Below are positions 1-9,193 of a DNA stretch of 64,000 bases, piece by piece. Location: assembly GCF_002887815.1 (NCBI RefSeq), contig NZ_PDHO01000002.1, positions 310,001 to 374,000 of the forward strand, in the 5' to 3' direction. Every line of letters begins with the position of its first letter. Position 1 is the stretch's first letter. Source of the DNA: Mycobacterium sp. ENV421 (lineage in GTDB: Bacteria; Actinomycetota; Actinomycetes; Mycobacteriales; Mycobacteriaceae). The notes under the pieces were generated by a model. The model saw only the letters and a program-made list of their open reading frames with translations. It was not told where the DNA came from and searched no databases. Both the position numbers and the translations under genes were made by a program.

Positions 1-234
1 CGGCGCGACCTCGTCGTCGTTGACGTCCTGCGGCACACCGTCCAGGGCGGCGCCGGTGAACATCTCCGACCCGTTCGCGGCCTGCTCCAAATGGCCCAGC
101 GGCACCATCTTCGCCTTCGGCTTGCCGTGCATGTCGACGAAACTGATCGCCGCGTAGCGGACTCCCGCGGCGGTCAGCTTCTCGGCGACCTCGCGGACGT
201 CGGTGTGCGCCTGCCCGTTGAGCGTGCTTGTCAT
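1..234 (-). CDS. glnT: Type III glutamine synthetase-like (GlnT), N-terminal part only
   Basis: Only the first 78 residues lie in the window; the gene runs off the left edge. The visible part is the beta-grasp N-terminal domain of the glutamine synthetase superfamily, with the block FVDMHGKPKAK near residues 32-42 followed by FTGAALDG, a pattern typical of type III / GlnT-like enzymes rather than GlnA1. Such enzymes ligate ammonia or an amine to the gamma-carboxyl of glutamate, but the catalytic residues are outside the window, so activity cannot be judged. The ATG at 234 has a plausible GAAAGGGAAC ribosome-binding stretch upstream. A pair of dyad elements at 303-394 lies in its promoter region. 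Confidence 0.8.
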   Translation of the reverse strand, partial: MTSTLNGQAHTDVREVAEKLTAAGVRYAAISFVDMHGKPKAKMVPLGHLEQAANGSEMFTGAALDGVPQDVNDDEVAP

Positions 235-302
235 CTGTTCCCTTTCTCGCACCGGTCGACGCCACCGTAGCCACGCTCTGTAACTGCGCTGTTTCCAAAT
301 AA

Positions 303-394
303 TGAATGACCTATTGAAACTTGGCAGGCGATGACGGCTGTGAACAGAGCAGTTGGCGGTCATCGCCGGCACAGTTGTGTCAATAGGTCATTGA
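303..394. promoter_or_regulatory. Two copies of a 15-bp dyad, candidate paired operator
   Basis: The right site (380-394) reads TCAATAGGTCATTGA, a dyad with 5-base arms. The left site (303-317) is the same 15-mer on the other strand with one mismatch, so the two form a perfect 13-bp inverted repeat (305-317 and 380-392). The centres are 77 bp apart. A second inverted repeat, GGCGATGAC / GTCATCGCC, is nested inside at 327-335 and 359-367. The element sits between the divergent glutamine synthetase-like gene and the MBL hydrolase. The layout suggests a dimeric repressor bound at two sites; the regulator is unknown. Confidence 0.55.
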
Positions 395-475
395 AAAGCG
401 CCTGCGTAGTGAAACCCGCCATACCGAGGGCCAATTGCTCCCGAGCAGCTGCCCGGCAGGGTAGTAATTAACCCC

Positions 476-1306
476 ATGATCGACGTCACGCTGCTCGGCA
501 CCGGAAGCCCGATGGTCGACCCGAATCGCGCCGGGCCGTCAACCCTGGTCAAAGCCGGCGACTCGCTGTTCCTGGTGGATTGCGGGCGGGGGGTGCTGAT
601 GCGGGCCGCCGCTGCGGGCGTCGGCGCCGCCAACATCACCGCGCTGCTGCTGACCCATCTGCACAGCGACCACATCACCGACCTGTCCGATGTGATCACC
701 ACCCGGTGGGTCACCACGTTCGTGCCCACCCCGCTGCCGATCATCGGCCCGCCCGGCACCAAAGCCGTCGTCGACGCGACGCTGGCGGCGTTGGCCCCCG
801 ACATCTCCTACCGCATCGGCCACCACCCCGACATCACCGAACCTCCGTCGATTCAGGTGCACGAGTACGCCTCCGGCCAGGTGTGGGACGACGGCGGCGT
901 CCGGATCACCGCGGCGCCCACCGACCACCGTCCGGTCGAGCCGACACTCGGTTTCCGCGTCGAATACGACGGGGCGGCGGTGGTGCTGGCCGGTGACACC
1001 GTGCCCTGCGCCGGCCTCGACGAACTCGCCAAGGGGGCGAACGCACTGGTGCACACCGTCATCCGCGCGGATCTCGTCGAGCAGATGCCGGTTCAGCGGC
1101 TCCGGGACATCCTCGACTATCACTCGTCGGTCGAGCAGGCCGCCGCGACCGCCGCCCGCGCCGGGGTCGGCACACTGGTGCTCACCCACTATGTACCGCC
1201 CCTGGTGCCCGGCCAGGAGGACCAGTGGCGCGCGAAGGCGGCCACCGAGTTCAGTGGCCCGGTGGAGATCGGCAACGACCTGCTTCGGGTATCCGTCGGG
1301 AACTAA
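476..1306 (+). CDS. MBL-fold metallo-hydrolase, RNase Z-like
   Basis: This 276-residue protein has the metallo-beta-lactamase signature THLHSDH (metal ligands H61, H63, D65, H66), a further ligand region TDH at 149-151, AGDT near 172-175 and a late histidine in LTHY. That matches the RNase Z / arylsulfatase-like branch of the fold and, by position, the M. tuberculosis Rv2407 protein. Members hydrolyse phosphodiester or sulfate ester bonds with two zinc ions; whether this one processes tRNA 3' ends is inference. The length is that of short-form bacterial RNase Z. No good ribosome-binding site is visible before the ATG, and an AT-rich TAGTAATTAA lies just upstream. Confidence 0.85.
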   Translation: MIDVTLLGTGSPMVDPNRAGPSTLVKAGDSLFLVDCGRGVLMRAAAAGVGAANITALLLTHLHSDHITDLSDVITTRWVTTFVPTPLPIIGPPGTKAVVDATLAALAPDISYRIGHHPDITEPPSIQVHEYASGQVWDDGGVRITAAPTDHRPVEPTLGFRVEYDGAAVVLAGDTVPCAGLDELAKGANALVHTVIRADLVEQMPVQRLRDILDYHSSVEQAAATAARAGVGTLVLTHYVPPLVPGQEDQWRAKAATEFSGPVEIGNDLLRVSVGN

Positions 1307-1333
1307 GCCGCGCCGTCGTCCGACTTATGGGCG

Positions 1334-2887
1334 ATGACGACGACCGAGACTTCGACGCGCCGCGGTGACGCGGCTGTGCTGCGCCGGATCTGGCGGCTGC
1401 ACTTCTGGGTGGGGCTGTTCGCCGCGCCGGTGCTGGTGGTGTTGGCCTGCAGCGGCCTGGTGATCCTCTACAGCCAGCCGCTGGACGCCCTGCTCAACCG
1501 GCACCTGCTCGTGGTCGAGCAGGGACCGCAGACGGTTCCCCTCGATGCGCAGGTGGCCACCGCCACCCAACACGCCGGCGCCGGAAGCACACTGGAAGCG
1601 GTCACCCCGCCGGACGGCCCGAACTCCTCGACCCGGGTGGACTTCTCCGCCGCCGACGCCAAGGGCTACCCGCAGGCCGAAGCCGACGTCATCCAGGTGT
1701 TCGTCGATCCCTACACGGGCGCCTATCTGGGGCAGCGCGATCAACTGTCCGGCCTGGTGGGCTGGGCCAATCAGCTGCACCGAATGTTCGGCAACGACGG
1801 CCCGCACATCCAGCTGCCGTCATTGGGACACCTCATCAATCCGTCCGCATATCCCGAGTCCACCATCCCGGTCGGGATCGGCAACCTCTGGATGGAGCTG
1901 ACCGCGACCTGGATCCTGGTTCTGCTCGGCAGCGGGATCTATCTGTGGTGGCCGCGCGCCATCGAAGCCGCGAAACCGCTGCTGGGCGTGCGATGGCGCG
2001 CCGGCGGCCGGCTGCGGTGGCGCGATGTGCATGCGCTGACCGGTGTTGTCGTCGCGGTCATCCTGATCTGCTACATCCTGTCCGGGATGACCTGGACGCG
2101 CTATTGGGGTGAGAACTGGCGGGCGGTGACCGCGACGGTCACCCCGTCCACCGAAATCGACGCTCCCTCAACGCCGGCCAAGCTCGGCGACTACGACCGC
2201 CTGGGGCGCCGCATCGCCTGGGCCGCCACCGACGACCCGATCTACGCATCGCAGCCCACCGCGGGCGCGGCCCGGCTGTCCTACAACGACATTGACCGGA
2301 TCGCGAAGGACGAGCACATGGTGCCCGGCTATTCGATCTTCCCACCAACGGACACGATGCAGGATGGCGCGACGGTCTACGGCAGCTACACGGTGGTCAA
2401 CCGGTGGCCGCAACGCGTGTCCGAACAGCGGACGCTGTATCTGAACCAGTTCACCGGCGCCACCATCACCAACGCCACCGCCGCCCAGGACGGTGCCCTG
2501 TCCCGGCTGACGAGCTTCGGGATCGCCATGCACATGGGCAACCAGATGGGTTGGCTCACCCGCATTTCGGCCACCGTCGCCTGCCTCGGGGTTCTCCTCA
2601 GCGCGGCGACCGGAGTGCTGATGTGGTGGAAACGCCGCCCCACCGGCGCCAGCGGGCTGCCCGGACCGGCCAGCGAATCCACCCGGGCGAACACCCCGAA
2701 GAAGGCGATGATCACAGTGGCCGTGATCGCGGTCGTTCTCGGAATCCTGTTCCCGGCCTTCGGTATTTCGCTGCTGGTGGTGCTGGTGGCCGAAGCGATC
2801 ATCAGTGCCCGGCGGCCACCGTCCGATCACGCCAGTCTGGTGACCTCCACGATCACATCGAGATCGGTCGAGCCCTCACCGGAGTAG
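1334..2887 (+). CDS. PepSY-associated transmembrane protein
   Basis: This 517-residue integral membrane protein has an N-terminal segment FWVGLFAAPVLVVLACSGLV, then helices near residues 190-210, 235-255, 410-435 and 455-490, separated by large extracytoplasmic loops. This is the pattern of PepSY-TM proteins (PiuB / YdhK-like), which are often linked to iron or copper uptake or electron transfer. It starts 27 bases after the MBL gene and may be co-transcribed with it. Its last 61 bases overlap, antisense, the 3' end of the convergent transglutaminase gene. The role is inferred from family only. Confidence 0.8.
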   Translation: MTTTETSTRRGDAAVLRRIWRLHFWVGLFAAPVLVVLACSGLVILYSQPLDALLNRHLLVVEQGPQTVPLDAQVATATQHAGAGSTLEAVTPPDGPNSSTRVDFSAADAKGYPQAEADVIQVFVDPYTGAYLGQRDQLSGLVGWANQLHRMFGNDGPHIQLPSLGHLINPSAYPESTIPVGIGNLWMELTATWILVLLGSGIYLWWPRAIEAAKPLLGVRWRAGGRLRWRDVHALTGVVVAVILICYILSGMTWTRYWGENWRAVTATVTPSTEIDAPSTPAKLGDYDRLGRRIAWAATDDPIYASQPTAGAARLSYNDIDRIAKDEHMVPGYSIFPPTDTMQDGATVYGSYTVVNRWPQRVSEQRTLYLNQFTGATITNATAAQDGALSRLTSFGIAMHMGNQMGWLTRISATVACLGVLLSAATGVLMWWKRRPTGASGLPGPASESTRANTPKKAMITVAVIAVVLGILFPAFGISLLVVLVAEAIISARRPPSDHASLVTSTITSRSVEPSPE

Positions 2888-3666
2888 ATGCCCTTCAGTG
2901 GGGTGACGTCGGCGTAGTCCCGGCCGACGCCGACGCTGATGTACTGCTCGTTGATCTCCGCATCGTTGGTCGGGTCGTAGTTCCACCAGCCACCGGTCCA
3001 GGCCTGGATCCACGCGTGGCTCTGCCCGTCGATGGTGTCGCCGATCACGGCATCGCGGTTAGGGTGCAGATACCCCGACACATACCGGGCCGGAATTCCC
3101 ATGCCGCGCAACAGGATCAGCGTCAGATGGGCGAAGTCCTGGCATACACCCTTGCCTTCACGGAGTGCGTCGAGACCCGACGAGTGCACCCCGGTGGTAC
3201 CGGGAACGTAACTGAGTTCGCTGTGCGCCCACTGGGCGGCGGCGATCACGGCCTGCACCGGATCGTTCTCCTTGATGATGCGTCTGCCGACCCGCTCGAG
3301 TCGCCGGCTGGCCGGCGTGTAGTGCGTCGGAGTCAGCACCTCGTCGAAACGGTCCCGGACCGCCGCGGAGGCCAATTCGTCCCACGTCACCTCCTCGCTC
3401 GGAGCTTCCGGTTTGTCGGTCTCGACCACCGATGACGCGGTCACCTCCAACTCGGTGTGCGGCGCGTGCAGGTCGAAAGCCGTTACCGCCGTGCCCCAAT
3501 AGTCGACATAACGGTAATTGCGGGTGGCCGGTATGGTCTCCACGCGGTTGAGGATGACGTTCTGCCGGGAGTCCGAGCGCGGCGTCAGCCGAGCCTCGTT
3601 GTACGACGCGGTGACCGGTGACTTGTAGGCGTACCCCGTCGCGTGTACGACCCGCATCCGCCACAT
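2827..3666 (-). CDS. Transglutaminase-like cysteine peptidase, last gene of the ATP-grasp/alpha-E operon
   Basis: This 279-residue protein has a bacterial transglutaminase N-terminal region followed by the catalytic core: Cys175 in GKGVCQDFAH, His217 in GQSHAWI and Asp231 in NYDPTND. These form the papain-like triad of the family. I chose the ATG at 3666 because it overlaps the stop of the upstream alpha-E gene (ATGA); an in-frame extension upstream lies inside that gene. The family has hydrolytic or transamidating potential on peptide amides. With the two upstream genes it forms the conserved trio equivalent to M. tuberculosis Rv2409c-Rv2411c, predicted from comparative genomics to act in peptide ligation and processing. 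The substrate is unknown. Confidence 0.9.
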   Translation of the reverse strand: MWRMRVVHATGYAYKSPVTASYNEARLTPRSDSRQNVILNRVETIPATRNYRYVDYWGTAVTAFDLHAPHTELEVTASSVVETDKPEAPSEEVTWDELASAAVRDRFDEVLTPTHYTPASRRLERVGRRIIKENDPVQAVIAAAQWAHSELSYVPGTTGVHSSGLDALREGKGVCQDFAHLTLILLRGMGIPARYVSGYLHPNRDAVIGDTIDGQSHAWIQAWTGGWWNYDPTNDAEINEQYISVGVGRDYADVTPLKGIYSGEGSTDLDVIVEVTRLA

Positions 3667-4643
3667 CAGATCTCCCCTTCCTCGATGACCAGCGCACCGC
3701 GTTGCCCGGCATCGGACCACGCGACCCACGGCGCGGAGTGAAAGTACTGCAGCGCCACCGCTTCTCCGACGTCGCGACAGGTTGCCTGCAGCCCGGCCAG
3801 CCGTTCCTCCAGCGACTCGAGCAGCACGCCCGGACGGATGAACTCCAACTCGCTGCGGGCACGACCGAGTAGACGCTGCGCCTCTGCGGTGGACCCCAGC
3901 CGGTTGTGCGGGCGGTGCATGAGCTCGTCGAGGCTGTGCTCGGCCAGCTTCAGCGAGTAGTAGATCGACCGCGGGAAAAGCCGGTCCAGCAACATGAATT
4001 CGACAACCCGGCTGGCGTCGAGCACACCGCGGTAGGTGCGCAAATACGTGTCGTGGGCACCCGCCGATCGCAACACCGTCACCCAGGCCGGTGACGAGGC
4101 GCTGTCCCCCACCCGGGACAGCAGCAGCCGCACCGTCATGTCGACCCGCTCGATAGCGCGTCCGAGCACCAGGAAGCGGTACCCGTCGTCGCGGGACAGC
4201 GTCGAGTCAGCCAACCCCGCGAACATCGCAGCCCGGCCCTCGATGAAGCTGAAGAACTCGTGCGGGCCCAGCCGGCGGGCCGCCCGCTCCCGTTCGGCCA
4301 GCGCGTTATACGTGGTGTTCAGACACTCCCACATGTCGCTGGATGTGACTTCCCTTGCCGAACGGGCGTTTTCACGGGCCGCCGAGATCGCCTCGACGAT
4401 CGAGCAGCCGCCCGCGGTGTCGCGGCTGAATGCCACCAGATCAGTCAGCGACCACAGGTCGAGCTCATGTTTCGGCGACTCGATGCCCAGCACCTGTAAG
4501 AGAATCCGAGAGGTCTGGTCGGGATCGACGCTCGAGTCCTCGAGCAGCTGGTGCACAGTCACATCGAGGATGCGGGCGATGTCGTCGGCGCGCTCGACGT
4601 AGCGTCCGATCCAGTAGAGCGCCTCGGCGTTACGGGCCAGCAT
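3666..4643 (-). CDS. Alpha-E domain protein
   Basis: This 325-residue, largely helical protein opens with MLARNAEALYWIGRYVERA, the hallmark start of the alpha-E family. The family has no solved enzymatic activity; it occurs almost invariably beside a circularly permuted ATP-grasp enzyme and a transglutaminase, as here. Start and stop codons overlap those of both neighbours by one base, so the three genes are translationally coupled. Inference: it is a partner or scaffold for the ATP-grasp ligase. Confidence 0.9.
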   Translation of the reverse strand: MLARNAEALYWIGRYVERADDIARILDVTVHQLLEDSSVDPDQTSRILLQVLGIESPKHELDLWSLTDLVAFSRDTAGGCSIVEAISAARENARSAREVTSSDMWECLNTTYNALAERERAARRLGPHEFFSFIEGRAAMFAGLADSTLSRDDGYRFLVLGRAIERVDMTVRLLLSRVGDSASSPAWVTVLRSAGAHDTYLRTYRGVLDASRVVEFMLLDRLFPRSIYYSLKLAEHSLDELMHRPHNRLGSTAEAQRLLGRARSELEFIRPGVLLESLEERLAGLQATCRDVGEAVALQYFHSAPWVAWSDAGQRGALVIEEGEI

Positions 4644-6316
4644 CAGCGCATCACCTGCTGTTGCTGTTGCTGCTGTTGGCCTTGTTGCTGCTGACCGGAC
4701 GACTCGGGGCCTTTCTCGGCGACCGCCGCCTTGCCGGGTTTCGGAATCTTGCGCACCACCTCGGCATCGCCGAGTTCGCGGGCCGCCACCGATGTCTTGG
4801 AGGCCAGCACCCAGGTGTCCTTGGATCCCCCGCCCTGGCTGGAGTTGACCACCAGCGACCCCTCGATCAGCGCGGTGCGGGTGAGTCCACCGGGCAGCAC
4901 CCAGACGTCCTCGCCGTCATTGACGGCGAATGGCCGCAGATCGACGTGGCGCGGGGCCAGCGCGTCGCCGACCTTGGTGGGCACCGTCGACAGCTGGACC
5001 ACCGGCTGCGCGATCCAGCCGCGAGGATCGGCGATCACCTTCTTGCGGATGGTCGCCAACTCCTTGTCGGACGCGTCCGGGCCGAAGACGATGCCGTAGC
5101 CGCCCGATCCCTCGACGGGTTTGATCACCAGTTCGTCGACCCGGTCGAGCACTTCGTCGCGTTCCTCGTCGAGCCAGCAGCGGAACGTGTCGACGTTGGC
5201 CAGCAACGGCTTTTCACCGAGGTAGTACTCGATGATCGTCGGCACGTAGGTGTAGACCAGTTTGTCGTCGCCGACGCCGTTGCCGACCGCGCTGGAGATC
5301 ACGACGTTGCCGGCACGTGCGGCATTCAGCAGGCCCGCAACGCCGAGCACCGAGTCGGGACGGAACTGCATGGGGTCGAGGTAGTCGTCGTCGATGCGGC
5401 GGTAGATGACATCGACCTGGCGCTCGCCTTCGGTGGTGCGCATGTAGACGACGTTGTCTCGACAGAACAGGTCGCGCCCCTCGACCAGTTCCACGCCCAT
5501 CTGCCGAGCCAGCAGGGAGTGTTCGAAGTAGGCCGAGTTGAACGGCCCCGGGGTGAGCACGACGACCGTCGGATCGGCTTCGTTGGTGGCCGCGGCGTTG
5601 CGCAGCGCCCGCAGCAGGTGCGAGGAGTAGTCACCGACCGCGCGTACCCGGTGGGTGGCGAACAGGTTGGGGAACACCCGGGCCATCGTGCGCCGGTTCT
5701 CCATCACGTAGGACACGCCCGACGGGGACCGCAGGTTGTCTTCGAGGACCCGGAAGGTGCCCTGGGCGTCGCGAACCAGGTCGATGCCGGCGACGTGGAT
5801 GCGCACCCCGTTGGGCGGGCTGATGCCGGCGGCCTGCCGGTGAAAGTGCTCGCAGGAGGTGACCAGTCGGCGCGGGATGACCCCATCGCGCAGGATTTCC
5901 TGGTCGCCATAGATGTCGTCGAGGTACATCTCCAGGGCCTTGACCCGTTGGGTGATGCCCCGTTCGAGCCGGGACCACTCGGCGGCGGAGATCACCCGGG
6001 GCACCAGGTCGAGCGGGAAGGGCCGCTCCTGCCCGGACAGCGAGAACGTGATGCCCTGATCGATGAACGCCCGGCCCAGCGCCTCGGCCCTGGCCTCGAG
6101 CTCCTCGGCGTCGGACGGCGCGAGTTCGGCGAAAATTCCCTTGTACGGCCCACGGACGTTGCCCTGGTTGTCGAACATCTCGTCGAAGGCCTTGGCATAG
6201 GAGCCGAGGTTGTTGTAGCCGCCGAAGATATGGTCGTGGCGCCGGGGTTGTCGCGACCCATTGCGCGACGACCGGTTGGTTTCCGAAGGCAGGGTTCGCA
6301 GGCTCACGTGTCCCAT
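4643..6316 (-). CDS. Circularly permuted ATP-grasp protein
   Basis: About 557 residues from the ATG at 6316; an in-frame ATG at 6358 would add 14 residues without family support. The conserved features FGGYNNLGSYAKAFDEMFDN, the RVLEDNLRSPSGVSY block and KPVEGSGGYGIVFGPDA are diagnostic of the circularly permuted type 2 ATP-grasp family. Members are predicted amide-bond ligases. The C-terminus is a glutamine run interrupted by glycine, directly upstream of the alpha-E start. It is the first gene of the three-gene operon and divergent from rpsT. A predicted peptide or small-molecule ligase; the product is unknown. Confidence 0.88.
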   Translation of the reverse strand: MGHVSLRTLPSETNRSSRNGSRQPRRHDHIFGGYNNLGSYAKAFDEMFDNQGNVRGPYKGIFAELAPSDAEELEARAEALGRAFIDQGITFSLSGQERPFPLDLVPRVISAAEWSRLERGITQRVKALEMYLDDIYGDQEILRDGVIPRRLVTSCEHFHRQAAGISPPNGVRIHVAGIDLVRDAQGTFRVLEDNLRSPSGVSYVMENRRTMARVFPNLFATHRVRAVGDYSSHLLRALRNAAATNEADPTVVVLTPGPFNSAYFEHSLLARQMGVELVEGRDLFCRDNVVYMRTTEGERQVDVIYRRIDDDYLDPMQFRPDSVLGVAGLLNAARAGNVVISSAVGNGVGDDKLVYTYVPTIIEYYLGEKPLLANVDTFRCWLDEERDEVLDRVDELVIKPVEGSGGYGIVFGPDASDKELATIRKKVIADPRGWIAQPVVQLSTVPTKVGDALAPRHVDLRPFAVNDGEDVWVLPGGLTRTALIEGSLVVNSSQGGGSKDTWVLASKTSVAARELGDAEVVRKIPKPGKAAVAEKGPESSGQQQQGQQQQQQQQVMR

Positions 6317-6359
6317 GCTGCCGCACGTTCTCCGTTTCGGCAGGCCAGTGGCCTCCATT

Positions 6360-6389
6360 TTGTGAGTTCAGGGCCCCCACTGGTACTCT
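6360..6389 (+). promoter_or_regulatory. Candidate rpsT promoter
   Basis: A -35-like TTGTGA at 6360-6365 and a -10 TACTCT (TANNNT type) at 6384-6389 are separated by 18 bases. This would start transcription near 6396 and leave a leader of about 70 bases before the rpsT GTG, containing a small GGGCC/GGCCC hairpin. Confidence 0.45.
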
Positions 6390-6464
6390 GAGCAGTCGCT
6401 GCCCGAGGGCCTGACGGCCCCGGCAAGACTGACGAACCCAAGCTTGAAGACGAGGAACTTACGC

Positions 6465-6725
6465 GTGGCCAACATCAAGTCGCAGGAAAAGCGCATCCGC
6501 ACCAACGAGCGGCGCCGGGTGCGCAACAAGTCGGTGAGGAGTGCGCTGCACACCGCGATCCGCGGGTTCCGGACGGCCGCTGCTGAGGGCGACAAGGACA
6601 AGGCCGCCGAGCTGCTCGTGTCGACCAGCCGCAAGCTGGACAAGGCCGCCAGCAAGGGCGTCATTCACAAGAATCAGGCGGCCAACAAGAAGTCCGCGCT
6701 GGCGCAGGCCTTCAACAAGATCTGA
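6465..6725 (+). CDS. rpsT: 30S ribosomal protein S20
   Basis: This 86-residue basic protein beginning (V)[17 protein letters not shown] is S20 along its whole length, with [17 protein letters not shown] at the end. S20 binds 16S rRNA early in 30S assembly. The GTG at 6465 fits the family N-terminus and follows GACGAGGAAC; an ATG at 6444 would add seven residues foreign to S20. The gene converges on holA with one base between the stops. Confidence 0.97.
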   Translation: MANIKSQEKRIRTNERRRVRNKSVRSALHTAIRGFRTAAAEGDKDKAAELLVSTSRKLDKAASKGVIHKNQAANKKSALAQAFNKI

Positions 6726-6726
6726 T

Positions 6727-7701
6727 TCAGTCCCGGCCGCTTCCGGCGGCCAATTGCGCCACCTTGCGCACCGCGTCCTCCAACACGTAGTCCGCGTCGG
6801 CTGCGGCACCCTTGACGTCGGCGTTCAACGCCGCGACCAGCCGCATTGCCGTCGCCACCTTGTCGCGCGACCAGCGCCGCGACTGCTTTTGCGCCTTCTG
6901 GATCTTCCACGGCGGCATCCCCAGCTCCGAGGCCAACCGGTAGGGGTCGCCGGATACCGGGCCCACCCGCGCGATCGTGTGCACCGCCTCCGCGAGCGCA
7001 TCGGCGAGCACGACGTGCGGGACGCCGCGCAGCATCGCCCACCGCAACGCCTCGGCCGAGCCCGCGACGTCACCCACCACGGCCTTGTCGGCGATATCGA
7101 AGCCGGAGACCTCCGCCTTGCCGCTGTGATAGCGCCGGACCGCGATCGCGTCGACGTGACCGGCGGTGTCGGCGACCAGCTGTGAGCACGCCGACGCGAG
7201 TTCCCGGATGTCGGATCCGACGGCGTCGAGCAGCGCGGTGACGGTGTCGTCGTCGACCTTGACCTTCTGCCTGCGGAACTCGGCGCGCACGAAGTCGGCC
7301 CGCTCGGCGGCCTTGGTGATCTTGGCGCACGGATGCACCTGCGCGCCGAGTTTCTTGAGTTGATCGGCGAGCGCCTTGGCGCGCCCACCACCGGAGTGCG
7401 CGACCGCCAGCACGGTGCCGGGCGGCAGGTCGGCGGCCGCCGTCGCGATCAGCTCGACGGCCTCCTTGCCCGCCTCGGCGGCCGACTCGAGCACCACCAC
7501 CCGCTCGTCGGCGAACAGCGACGGGCTGAGCAGTTCGGCGAGCTCGTTGACCGACACATCGCCCGCCCGCAACCGGTCCACCGGAACGTCGCCGCCGCCA
7601 GACGCGTCGCGGGCCAGCCGCATCACCTCGGAGATGGCGCGGTCGACCAGTAACTCCTCGTCACCCAGGATCAGATGCAGACCGTCTACCGTCGCGCTCA
7701 C
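6727..7701 (-). CDS. holA: DNA polymerase III subunit delta
   Basis: This 324-residue protein starts with [20 protein letters not shown], the N-terminal AAA+-like fold of delta, and carries the delta C-terminal helical domain ([15 protein letters not shown] near residues 257-271). Delta opens the beta sliding clamp during clamp loading. As usual for delta, no functional P-loop is seen. The gene is last in the comEA-comEC-holA run; its start lies inside the 3' end of comEC by 41 bases. Confidence 0.93.
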   Translation of the reverse strand: MSATVDGLHLILGDEELLVDRAISEVMRLARDASGGGDVPVDRLRAGDVSVNELAELLSPSLFADERVVVLESAAEAGKEAVELIATAAADLPPGTVLAVAHSGGGRAKALADQLKKLGAQVHPCAKITKAAERADFVRAEFRRQKVKVDDDTVTALLDAVGSDIRELASACSQLVADTAGHVDAIAVRRYHSGKAEVSGFDIADKAVVGDVAGSAEALRWAMLRGVPHVVLADALAEAVHTIARVGPVSGDPYRLASELGMPPWKIQKAQKQSRRWSRDKVATAMRLVAALNADVKGAAADADYVLEDAVRKVAQLAAGSGRD

Positions 7702-9193
7702 CCGATGATCGTTTCACGTGCGGCCGACAGCGGCGGACACCGACCTTCACGGATCGCCACACCAGCAGCGCGGCGAGCGAGGTCCCCGCGACAGTCAACA
7801 CGCCACCGAGTCCGGACGGCACGCTCACCGCGGCGCCGGGAACATCCGCTGCGGTGGACGCGACGCGCAGCAGCCACCACAGCTCCGGACCGGTGAAGCG
7901 GATCAGCAGCCCGGCGACCGGCGGCAGCAGCCAGCACAGTGCGGCGGCCGCGGTACCCAGCATGGTGATCGGCGGGATCACCACGGCGACAGCCAGATTG
8001 GCGAGCACACCGACTACGCTCAGCTTGCCCGATATCGCGGCAACCAACGGTGCGGTGACCAATTGGGCGGCCAGCGCGATGCACAACGCCTCGGCCAGGG
8101 GTTTGGGCCAACCTCTGGCGACGAGCCGAGCCGACCAGCCGGGGGCCAGCAGGATGAGTGCGGCGGTCGCGGAAACCGACAGCGCGAAGCCCGCATCGAC
8201 CGCCAGCTGCGGTGCCGCTATCAGCAATCCGAGGACGGTGGCCGCCAACACCGGAATCGCCTGCCGTCTGCGAGCGCTGACGATGGCCACCAATGCGATG
8301 GCACCCATCACCGCCGCGCGCAGCACACTGGCCGTGGGCTGCACGACGATGACGAACGACACCAGCGCGAGGGCCGCCAGCCCGACCGCCGCGCGCGGTC
8401 CCACCAGGCCTGCGGACAGCAGCACGGCGCCGCAGACGATCGTGACGTTCGCGCCGGAGACCGCGGTAAGGTGGGTCAGCCCGGCGGTTTTGAATTCCGT
8501 TGTGGTGGTGGCTGATACAGCGGAGGTGTCACCCAGCACCAGCCCCGGCAGGATGGCAGCCTGATCGGCGGGTAGCGCGTCGCGGGCGGATCGGGCGAAA
8601 TGGTCACGCACCGCACGGGCCGCCCGCTGTGGTGGCGACGCCCGCCCCACTGTGGGCCGGCCGGTCGCGTTCAGCACGGCCACCGTCAAGTCGCGCCGAG
8701 TCGGCCGGCTGATGCGGGCTGCGAAGCGGACCGGCTGGCCGGCCATCAACTCGCCGAAACCCTGCGTCTGAGCGAAAACCACCACGCTGCCGGTCATCTC
8801 GGCGCCGTCGAACTGCGAGAGCGCGGCACGAAACATCAGTCGTCCACCGCCGAGCTGACGAGGCTCCTCCTGCGGCGTCACCGTCACTGTCGCGACCGCG
8901 CCGAACCGTTGGGCGACCGGATGTTCGCGAACGGCGTCGCTGCGCATCGCCGCGGCCACCGCGAAACCCGCACCGACCACCGCCGCGCCCACCACCGCGA
9001 CACCGGCCGTGCGGAGAACTGGTACCTGTTCGCCACGCCATCGGGCCAGCGCCACCCAACCGATCGCGATGCCCGCGCAGGCCGCGGCCAGCTGCGGCCC
9101 CACCGCCCACGTGATCGCCGCCGCCGTGACCGCCCAGGCTGTCAGCGCCGCGGGCACCAGCCGCAGATCAAGCGCGGCGCCCAGATCCGTCAC
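7661..9193 (-). CDS. comEC: ComEC/Rec2-family membrane protein
   Basis: This 510-residue polytopic membrane protein has an N-terminal hydrophobic region and DUF4131-like part, followed by the competence domain core [24 protein letters not shown] and an ordered series of transmembrane helices to about residue 490. In naturally competent bacteria ComEC forms the inner-membrane DNA channel. The C-terminal metallo-beta-lactamase domain of longer ComEC proteins is absent, as in other mycobacterial homologues. The GTG start overlaps the comEA stop (GTGA). Transformation activity cannot be inferred. Confidence 0.9.
   Translation of the reverse strand: MTDLGAALDLRLVPAALTAWAVTAAAITWAVGPQLAAACAGIAIGWVALARWRGEQVPVLRTAGVAVVGAAVVGAGFAVAAAMRSDAVREHPVAQRFGAVATVTVTPQEEPRQLGGGRLMFRAALSQFDGAEMTGSVVVFAQTQGFGELMAGQPVRFAARISRPTRRDLTVAVLNATGRPTVGRASPPQRAARAVRDHFARSARDALPADQAAILPGLVLGDTSAVSATTTTEFKTAGLTHLTAVSGANVTIVCGAVLLSAGLVGPRAAVGLAALALVSFVIVVQPTASVLRAAVMGAIALVAIVSARRRQAIPVLAATVLGLLIAAPQLAVDAGFALSVSATAALILLAPGWSARLVARGWPKPLAEALCIALAAQLVTAPLVAAISGKLSVVGVLANLAVAVVIPPITMLGTAAAALCWLLPPVAGLLIRFTGPELWWLLRVASTAADVPGAAVSVPSGLGGVLTVAGTSLAALLVWRSVKVGVRRCRPHVKRSSGERDGRRSASDPG

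Noticed and set aside
235-475. GlnR operator upstream of the glutamine synthetase-like gene
   Set aside because: GTCAT and GAAAC half-sites are present but spaced by ten bases instead of six.
4430-6391. Plus-strand open frame of about 650 codons
   Set aside because: Antisense shadow of the ATP-grasp gene; no ribosome-binding site and no recognisable motif.
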